From contig DASYRX010000215.1 of assembly GCA_036003845.1 (NCBI GenBank), positions 1 through 6,148 on the forward strand: 6,148 nt of DNA, given 5' to 3'. Below, in pieces: positions 1 to 4,499 of the stretch. Position numbers and translations under genes: made by a program. This stretch comes from DASYRX01 sp036003845. Lineage in GTDB: Bacteria; Gemmatimonadota; Gemmatimonadetes; Gemmatimonadales; Gemmatimonadaceae. Under the pieces are notes generated by a model that searched no databases, was not told the origin of the DNA, and saw only the letters and a program-made list of their open reading frames with translations. Each line of letters opens with the position of its first letter. Position 1 is the stretch's first letter.

Positions 1-379
1 GCGCACCGTCGGAGTCACCCGTGATGACGATCCCAGCTGCTTTCCCCTCGAGGCCGGAAGGCTTTCCCTCGAGCACCTTGTCGTGCAGTTCATCCAACCG
101 CTCAATCACGCGCTGCATGAGTGATGACTGATTCGACCACCAAACCGGCGTCGCAAGGATGAGAAGGTCGGACTCGAGCACTTTGTCGAGAATCCCGGGC
201 CATTCGTCCCCGCCGCCCATGTCAGAGTATGTGCCTGCCGGAATCTCGTAATCGACAAGCTTGAGTGTCTCGCACGTGATGCCGGCGCGTTTCATCCGAC
301 CGGCGAGGAAATCGCAGAGCGTCTCGGTATTGGAGAGCTCGGTTTTCTTCAGCGTAGCAAGCAGAATCGTGGCCTTCAT
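1..379 (-). CDS. Flavodoxin-fold NAD(P)H-dependent FMN reductase-like protein (3' end outside window)
   Basis: This is the first 126 codons of a gene that runs off the left edge of the window. The translation starts MKATILLATLKK and has the layout of the NADPH-dependent FMN reductase/flavodoxin superfamily. A beta strand is followed by a phosphate-binding loop rich in Ser/Thr (residues 8-20, containing SNTET). Residues 71-88 are the strand and loop that pack on the FMN isoalloxazine ring (LLILATPVWWSNQSSLM). A further strand ends in GIVITGDSDG (116-125). Proteins of this family are cytosolic and pass electrons from NAD(P)H to FMN, quinones or other acceptors; the substrate here cannot be told. 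The ATG at 377-379 is the only reasonable start, because the frame upstream meets a TGA without another start codon. The Shine-Dalgarno is weak (GGAT, 9 bases upstream). A 107-base gap and a candidate promoter separate it from the DsrE-like gene, so it may be transcribed on its own. The family call is firm, the specific activity is not. Confidence 0.85.
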   Translation of the reverse strand, partial: MKATILLATLKKTELSNTETLCDFLAGRMKRAGITCETLKLVDYEIPAGTYSDMGGGDEWPGILDKVLESDLLILATPVWWSNQSSLMQRVIERLDELHDKVLEGKPSGLEGKAAGIVITGDSDGA

Positions 380-421
380 ATGCGCACCATCCGCTGAGTC
401 TGTTGTCGTCCATCACCTCAC

Positions 422-451
422 ATAATGCGAGGATTGGGCCAACTCGCTCAA
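422..451 (-). promoter_or_regulatory. Candidate sigma-70-type promoter of the flavodoxin-like gene
   Basis: On the minus strand, TTGAGC (446-451) and CATTAT (422-427) are separated by 18 bases. Each hexamer matches the consensus at 4 of 6 positions. Transcription would start near 415, giving a leader of about 36 bases before the ATG at 379. The -35 lies within an imperfect 9-base tandem repeat (441-459: AACTCGCTC then AACTCACTG on the plus strand), which might be an operator or might be chance. This is a pattern match only. Confidence 0.3.
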
Positions 452-486
452 CTCACTGGGTGCTTACCTAACGCGGCGCCCGACTC

Positions 487-1170
487 CTAGCGCGAACGAT
501 CCGTGAAGACGTAAGCAATGCCGCGTTTCTGCGCGCGCTGCATCGACACGAACACATCTGGCACGAGGAAGGCGCCGGGCACGAGCCCCGCGGCCAGGTC
601 GGCATACACGGCGTCCGGAGTTGCTCCATCACGCGCGAGCTTCTTCGACAAGTTGCGCACAGCCACGTTACACACCACGAACGTCACGCCGCGCTTCATG
701 AGGTCCGGCACAACCGCGTCGGCCGGCTCACCATCCTGCGCGCTGAGGTAGATGTTGCGCGTGGCTGGGGCACTGGTCTTTGGATCGTTGACCTTGTAGA
801 AAGCGCCTAACGCGAGTTTCTGCCAAACGTCATCGCGAAAGAGTCCCTGGATAGCCGGACCGTGTGTAACAACGGCGAGGCTAAACTGATTCTCGGGCAC
901 GCCGTACATGTCGCGGGCATTCGCGAGCATGGTGCGCGCGTCGACAAGCGCCGTCATGAAGTACTGGTGCACATGGATCATCGCTTTCTGCTGCCCCGTT
1001 AAGCGATTCATCCACGCGTCCGGATCGTCGCTCGCGACGTGGGCAGCTGAACTCAACGCATCTTCGGCTTGCGCGCTGCCGGCGAAAAGCGCCGTCAGTC
1101 CTGCCGCGGCTTGCGATAAACGAAAGAGAAACCCGCGGCGCGCGACATGTGACGATGGGACATGCGACAT
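487..1170 (-). CDS. Tat-exported DsrE-family-like protein
   Basis: This encodes a 227-residue protein. The N-terminus carries a twin-arginine signal (RRGFLF at residues 11-16), a hydrophobic stretch (residues 18-33) and a likely cleavage site after AQA (33-35). The folded protein should therefore cross the inner membrane by the Tat route. The mature part resembles the DsrE/F-like alpha/beta fold: a helix (MIHVHQYFMTALVDARTMLA, about 64-83), a strand with VVTHGPAIQGL (100-110), and a strand ending in the only cysteine, FVVCNVAVRNL (164-174, Cys167). Cytoplasmic DsrE proteins use such a cysteine as a sulfur carrier. Whether this exported form moves sulfur is unknown, and no Dsr or Tus partner genes are nearby. 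The start is well supported by TGGAGGA at 1174-1180, four bases before the ATG. A 95-base gap follows the hydrolase stop. I see no convincing terminator there, so readthrough from the upstream operon is possible. The Tat signal is clear; the family assignment is from remembered pattern, without a search. Confidence 0.82.
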   Translation of the reverse strand: MSHVPSSHVARRGFLFRLSQAAAGLTALFAGSAQAEDALSSAAHVASDDPDAWMNRLTGQQKAMIHVHQYFMTALVDARTMLANARDMYGVPENQFSLAVVTHGPAIQGLFRDDVWQKLALGAFYKVNDPKTSAPATRNIYLSAQDGEPADAVVPDLMKRGVTFVVCNVAVRNLSKKLARDGATPDAVYADLAAGLVPGAFLVPDVFVSMQRAQKRGIAYVFTDRSR

Positions 1171-1265
1171 AATTCCTCCAACCTCGAACGGTCAGCAGCA
1201 GCCTACTCTTCGCTCTACCATAACCAAAGCAGAAGCCAGGGGAAGAGTTCCGGGTGCGCTCGGCC

Positions 1266-2198
1266 CTAGCGCCCGCGCAAGAACCTCAAGAGTACGGAAT
1301 CGACCAACGCGGGCTGTTCGATGTGCGGCAAATGAGCAGCGCCATCGATGGCATGGAACTCGGCGCGCGGAAAAGCCGCGCGCACGCTGTCACTCATCGC
1401 GAACGGCACGGTGCGGTCTTCATTCCCCCAGATGAGGAGAATCGGTATCTGGCCCTGCGCGAGCGTCGTGAAGCTGTTCACCGGACGCTTGAACACGTCA
1501 CCGCGCATCGTCCTGATCATCGCTCGTCGGAATCCCTTGTAGCGCATCTGGGGTTCGTAACGCTTTACCCAATCAGGATAACGCTCCGGATGCAGAAAAT
1601 CCGTGAGCTGACCCTTCGCCGTCTGCGACGCGGTCACTGTCAGCGCAAACTCACCGAGCACGGGGACGCTGAAGGGGAACGGAGTCTCGGCGAAAACACC
1701 GATGCCTGGATCGACAAGCGTTAGGGTCCGCACGCGATCAGGGTGCCTATCGGCGAAGTTGGCGGCGATCGCACCACCCATCGACAGACCGGCGACGTCT
1801 ACCAGGCCGCGCACACCTAACGAATCGAGCAGCTCTGTCAGCTGCTGGTCGTAGGTGGCCAAATCGTAGCGCAGTTTCGGCCGATCGGAATAGCCCCGCC
1901 CGAAGTAATCGTAGCGCAGCACGCGGAAGCCATTGGCGGCGAGGGCGTCGCGCGTCGGCTCCCATATATAGAAGGGAACTGAGAAGCCGGAGAGCAGGAC
2001 AACAGTGCGGCTGCTGTCGGGACCTGAGAGGTCGTAATGCGTTATGCCGTCACGCAGCTGCACGAACTTTCCTGGCGCTGATGCACGCGCTGTCGCATCG
2101 AGCGTCTGCCTTTCCAGGTCGCGCGAAACATAAAAGCCTGCGGCGATGAGCAGGAGCAGTACGACGATCCAGCCAACGATCCTGGCGAACCGCTTCAC
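1266..2198 (-). CDS. Membrane-anchored alpha/beta hydrolase
   Basis: This encodes a 310-residue alpha/beta-hydrolase-fold protein. Residues 8-24 form one hydrophobic helix just after MKRFAR. This helix is probably an uncleaved anchor that leaves the catalytic domain outside the inner membrane; no lipobox is visible. Catalytic features are in the expected order: oxyanion-region loop LLSGFSV (68-74), YDYFGRGYSD (96-105), nucleophile elbow GLSMGG with Ser139, acid WGNEDRTVP with Asp261, and GAAHLPHIEQP with His289 as the likely base. Residues 165-245 form a helical cap. Hydrolases of this type cleave esters, amides, epoxides or C-C bonds, and the substrate cannot be read from sequence. The start codon is GTG (2196-2198), overlapping the upstream gene's TGA in a GTGA arrangement, so its translation is probably coupled to that small coiled-coil protein. 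It is the last gene of the tight run. Fold and triad are confident, the reaction is not. Confidence 0.93.
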   Translation of the reverse strand: MKRFARIVGWIVVLLLLIAAGFYVSRDLERQTLDATARASAPGKFVQLRDGITHYDLSGPDSSRTVVLLSGFSVPFYIWEPTRDALAANGFRVLRYDYFGRGYSDRPKLRYDLATYDQQLTELLDSLGVRGLVDVAGLSMGGAIAANFADRHPDRVRTLTLVDPGIGVFAETPFPFSVPVLGEFALTVTASQTAKGQLTDFLHPERYPDWVKRYEPQMRYKGFRRAMIRTMRGDVFKRPVNSFTTLAQGQIPILLIWGNEDRTVPFAMSDSVRAAFPRAEFHAIDGAAHLPHIEQPALVDSVLLRFLRGR

Positions 2199-2488
2199 GT
2201 CGCGTTAGGCGGACCGCCGGAAGCCTGCCGAGGCAGCGCGTCCGTCTTATCGGCGAGAAGCTTCGTCACGAACCGATTCGTCTCGCCCAACTTCTCAACC
2301 TCGGTGGCGATCGCGTCCATACCCTGCTCGAGGCGATCGAGGCGCTGTGCGATTTCGTCACGCGATGACGTCTCGAGCCTCGAAATGCGTCGCTGTGCGA
2401 GGTAGCGCATCACGAAGCCCATCGCGCTAATCGACACGGCCGTGCCACCGAAGATCGCGGTCATCACTACAATCGGTGGATATGCCAT
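2195..2488 (-). CDS. Small membrane-anchored coiled-coil protein of unknown function
   Basis: This encodes 97 residues. An N-terminal membrane helix (about 6-28, PIVVMTAIFGGTAVSISAMG and following) is followed by basic residues (RYLAQRR, 28-34), which favours the C-terminus facing the cytoplasm. A charged heptad-like helix (about 42-70, with RLDRLEQ and EVEKLGE) is probably a coiled coil. It ends in NRFVTKLLAD (71-80) and a short Gly/Pro-rich tail. I do not recognise a named family. The organisation resembles small anchor or scaffold proteins that oligomerise at the membrane. The ATG at 2486-2488 has only a weak upstream Shine-Dalgarno (AGGTCA, about 14 bases away), and it lies 30 bases after the previous stop. 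The TGA overlaps the hydrolase GTG, which suggests that the two proteins are made in step and may work together; that link is inference. Confidence 0.82.
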   Translation of the reverse strand: MAYPPIVVMTAIFGGTAVSISAMGFVMRYLAQRRISRLETSSRDEIAQRLDRLEQGMDAIATEVEKLGETNRFVTKLLADKTDALPRQASGGPPNAT

Positions 2489-2518
2489 GACGTTGCGTGA
2501 CCTGTGACGTCTGCTGCG

Positions 2519-2833
2519 CTAAGAGATGTTGAACCTATTGATATAGATCAGCAAACCACCGACTGCCTGAACCGCCCCAATTATCAGCAGCGTGATGTCG
2601 TGCCGCCCTTTCCAGAAGCGCTTGCCGAGCAGCACGATGATGAGGCCCGTCACGATCGCGCCCAGGACGAAGCCGCCAATGTGGTCCCTGTACGCAATGT
2701 AGTAACCACCAATCGCCTGCGCCGCAAACAGATGCCCGCTCAAACCCGCGGCCATCAATACAATCCCGAGCCACATGCGCAGGGCGCTGCCGGTCCGTCT
2801 GTCAGCCGGCGTGTGGATATTGCTCTTCTGCAT
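2519..2833 (-). CDS. Three-helix membrane protein of unknown function
   Basis: This encodes 104 residues with three predicted membrane helices at about 20-40, 52-70 and 80-98. The N-terminal 19 residues are polar and basic (with DRRTGSALR). Short charged loops carry YRDH (48-51) between helices 1 and 2, and KRFWKGRHD (71-79) between helices 2 and 3. By the positive-inside rule, the second loop is cytoplasmic. No enzyme motif is visible and I cannot name a family. The ATG at 2831-2833 is preceded by a good Shine-Dalgarno, AGGAG, about 8 bases upstream. That site overlaps the TAG stop of the DUF4386 gene (TAGGAG), so ribosomes ending there are well placed to restart. Alternative frames of this stretch give proteins without membrane segments and are shadows. 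Confidence 0.82.
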   Translation of the reverse strand: MQKSNIHTPADRRTGSALRMWLGIVLMAAGLSGHLFAAQAIGGYYIAYRDHIGGFVLGAIVTGLIIVLLGKRFWKGRHDITLLIIGAVQAVGGLLIYINRFNIS

Positions 2834-2844
2834 CGTGATATCTC

Positions 2845-3531
2845 CTAGCGCCTAACGCTGGCTTGTGCAGCGACGCCTTTGATGATCAGCCACAGTGCGA
2901 GCCACACTTCGAACGCGAGCGCTGGCAACCAGACGAGCCACGTGGCTGCTGAAAACCACGACGTGTCGCCGCCAAAGAACCCCGCGAGCTGTAACGGAAG
3001 GATTACAACGAGCAGAGCGGACGCAAACACACCGAGTCGCGCCAGCACTACCGGGACCATGCGACCGCGCAGGAGGAGCCAGGAGAAAAGCGTGCTCGCC
3101 ACGGCGAAGAATATCGCGCCCGTGCTCCCTTCCGGCCTCAAAAACAGCGCGCCAATCACGCGAGCCGTCTCGCTGTCCGGGGCATTTGGTCCAGTCGCGG
3201 TCGCGAGCCAGACCAGTCCGATTGTTGTCGATATGCCTGCCGCGCCGGCTTCGATGACGCGACAGACGAGCCCCATCATCGCGAGATCGGGATCTTGCTC
3301 ACGCGTGATGGAGTAGAGTGTCACGCCAAGCGTTAGGGCACAGAAGCCCATGAGCAGGGTGAGCACTACGACAACGCCCATTTCTGTCGTGTGCTGCCCG
3401 ACGCTCGCGAGCTTAGCGGGGATCCCCTGTCCCGCAGTGGCCTTGCCGGACAGCATCAGAGTCGTGATGCCGGCCACGATATAGACGAGAAAAGTGATGC
3501 CGGCGACTCTGGCGTTGGCGCGGCGAGTCAC
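2845..3531 (-). CDS. DUF4386-family multi-pass membrane protein
   Basis: This encodes 228 residues from the preferred GTG at 3529-3531. The protein is almost entirely hydrophobic, with about six membrane helices. These are at roughly 9-28, 50-74, 82-110, 137-157, 162-186 and 193-218. It matches the DUF4386 pattern as I remember it: an early ARVAGITFLVYI segment (7-18), a third helix with CRVIEAG, and a final helix ending just before a short basic tail. The function of the family is unknown. I chose the GTG because it overlaps the upstream TGA in the same GTGA arrangement as the hydrolase junction and brings ARVAG close to the N-terminus. A TTG at 3556-3558 would add nine residues (MEGKPGTGQ) and overlap the upstream gene by 31 bases, which is less likely. 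The last codons read through a GCGTTAGGCGC motif copy, giving the terminal VRR. Confidence 0.83.
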   Translation of the reverse strand: MTRRANARVAGITFLVYIVAGITTLMLSGKATAGQGIPAKLASVGQHTTEMGVVVVLTLLMGFCALTLGVTLYSITREQDPDLAMMGLVCRVIEAGAAGISTTIGLVWLATATGPNAPDSETARVIGALFLRPEGSTGAIFFAVASTLFSWLLLRGRMVPVVLARLGVFASALLVVILPLQLAGFFGGDTSWFSAATWLVWLPALAFEVWLALWLIIKGVAAQASVRR

Positions 3532-4304
3532 TTGGCCCGTTCCAGGTTTGCCCTCCAATTACCGCGCGAGAGCTTTGACCGCGGAGAACTGGAACGGTCC
3601 GAGTCTTGCCTAACGAAGATCGGCTGCCAGGTCTTCTTGATTCTCGGCAGTACTCGGATGCGGACCACCCAATACAGCAGGAGCGCGAAGGGAAGGAGCG
3701 CTGGTATGGAAAGCAACCCGCTCTCGCGTGCCGGGGCAGGGAACAGCTTCGCCTGGCCGAAGAAGAAAGAACCTGTCGCGATGAAGAACGCGAAGCACAT
3801 GCGCGACAGATGCCGAGTCAGCCGCGCGGTGCCGCGGAAACCGCCACGCGCGATCATCCGCACGTCCAGCGCCGTGCCGAGCAGCGCGGCCCCGCCGAAG
3901 ACGTAGTACAACACGGGCCGATAGCCGTCCAACCTGCCGGTCGGGCTCTGCGCCGCATACCAGCCTAACGAAATTCCGGCGATCGCGACTGCCAAACCAA
4001 GGACAGCCAGTACGACTTCCCAGCGGCCGATCTCCCTCGGCTCTCGCTTTACGGTCAGCCAGGCTGTCGCCGTCAAGTAGAAGGTCATCGACCCACCCAT
4101 GACATTGCCCATGATCGGTGTGACGAAGATGGAGATGTAGGTGCCCGTCGCCGCCATGATCAACATGGAGACGAAGAACACGTTTCCAGCCTGCTTGTGG
4201 AGCTGCGAGCCTTTGAGAAACGTCATCGCCGCGGCGCCAGACATGAGCGCCGTCATCCCCATGGAGATGTGCATCCAACGCAGTATCAGATGGCCTGTCG
4301 TCAT
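3528..4304 (-). CDS. DUF2306-like multi-pass membrane protein
   Basis: This encodes 258 residues with about seven membrane helices between residues 10 and 217, and a polar, basic 36-residue tail. Three histidines near membrane boundaries stand out. They are His12 (WMHISMGMTALMSG), His36 (LHKQAGNVFF) and His165 (LTRHLSRM). The first two fit the H..xG.xAL.sG...HK..G.vF layout that I associate with DUF2306 membrane proteins. Paired histidines could bind haem or metal, but that is speculation. The ATG at 4302-4304 has AGGA about 8 bases upstream, part of which falls in a small hairpin (4314-4330). It is the first gene of the tight five-gene run, 195 bases after the permease, so a promoter may lie in that gap; I found no convincing one. 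The TGA overlaps the GTG of the DUF4386 gene. The tail past residue 222 has no counterpart I recognise. Confidence 0.8.
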   Translation of the reverse strand: MTTGHLILRWMHISMGMTALMSGAAAMTFLKGSQLHKQAGNVFFVSMLIMAATGTYISIFVTPIMGNVMGGSMTFYLTATAWLTVKREPREIGRWEVVLAVLGLAVAIAGISLGWYAAQSPTGRLDGYRPVLYYVFGGAALLGTALDVRMIARGGFRGTARLTRHLSRMCFAFFIATGSFFFGQAKLFPAPARESGLLSIPALLPFALLLYWVVRIRVLPRIKKTWQPIFVRQDSDRSSSPRSKLSRGNWRANLERAK

Positions 4305-4313
4305 TGGCGGTTC

Positions 4314-4330
4314 CTATGGCAATCCCATAG
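4314..4330 (-). promoter_or_regulatory. Small hairpin next to the Shine-Dalgarno of the DUF2306-like gene
   Basis: On the minus strand, CTATGG and CCATAG form a perfect 6-base stem around the 5-base loop GATTG. The 3' arm runs into the AGGA that serves as the Shine-Dalgarno of the gene starting at 4304. Folding would hide the first two bases (AG) of the ribosome binding site. The stem is short and contains four A-T pairs, so it is only weakly stable. It could modulate initiation or be chance. It is not a terminator, as no U run follows it. Confidence 0.3.
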
Positions 4331-4378
4331 AAGGGAGTGCATCCATAACGGCGGGCCCAGATACAGAGTTTCAGGCCG

Positions 4379-4489
4379 TCAGTTGCGCGTCGCAGTTGGA
4401 ATGTTGATCGCCGGTGCCATGTTGCGCGTCAGCGCCAGCACGACACCGAACGTCGCCGTCGTCAGCATCGAGTAAACGAAGATCATCAT
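4379..4489 (-). CDS. Possible 36-residue single-helix membrane peptide
   Basis: A short reading frame begins with two ATG codons (4487-4489 and 4484-4486), ten bases after the permease stop, and ends in TGA at 4379-4381. The peptide starts MMIFVYSMLTTATFGVVLAL, which would form one membrane helix. It continues TRNMAPAINIPTATRN, a short polar tail. The hydrophobic, then basic, layout is what a real small membrane protein would show, and the spacing is compatible with coupling to the permease. Against it, the Shine-Dalgarno is poor (only AGG of the permease stop region, about 10 bases upstream), the frame is short, and I know no homologue. It may be a chance frame or a remnant of a longer gene. 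Confidence 0.3.
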   Translation of the reverse strand: MMIFVYSMLTTATFGVVLALTRNMAPAINIPTATRN

Positions 4490-4499
4490 CGGCGATTGC

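Noticed and set aside
222..416. Minus-strand 64-codon frame beginning MMDDN upstream of the flavodoxin-like start
   Set aside because: Most of it overlaps the flavodoxin-like gene in another frame, and the product lacks any pattern. Its start has a GAGGTG nearby, but the reading frame is not convincing.
1171..1265. Possible promoter (TATGGT) and terminator between hydrolase and DsrE-like gene
   Set aside because: No acceptable -35 box at the right distance and no stable hairpin followed by a T run could be found.
908..1435. Plus-strand open frame of 175 codons across the DsrE-like gene start and hydrolase end
   Set aside because: The translation is Arg/Ala/Ser-rich and without domain features. 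It lies antisense to two well-supported genes and an intergenic gap, so it is a high-GC shadow.
3391..3968. Plus-strand frames of 171 and 120 codons opposite the DUF4386 and DUF2306-like genes
   Set aside because: Their products are low-complexity and charged, with no recognisable fold, while the minus strand encodes clear multi-helix membrane proteins.
3610..4278. Minus-strand 222-codon frame overlapping the DUF2306-like gene
   Set aside because: It is rich in Arg, Asp, His and Gly without hydrophobic segments, typical of a shifted frame of a membrane-protein gene.
4341..4378. Possible promoter for the five-gene run (CTGAAA with CGTTAT)
   Set aside because: The -10 matches only 3 of 6 positions, which is not better than chance.
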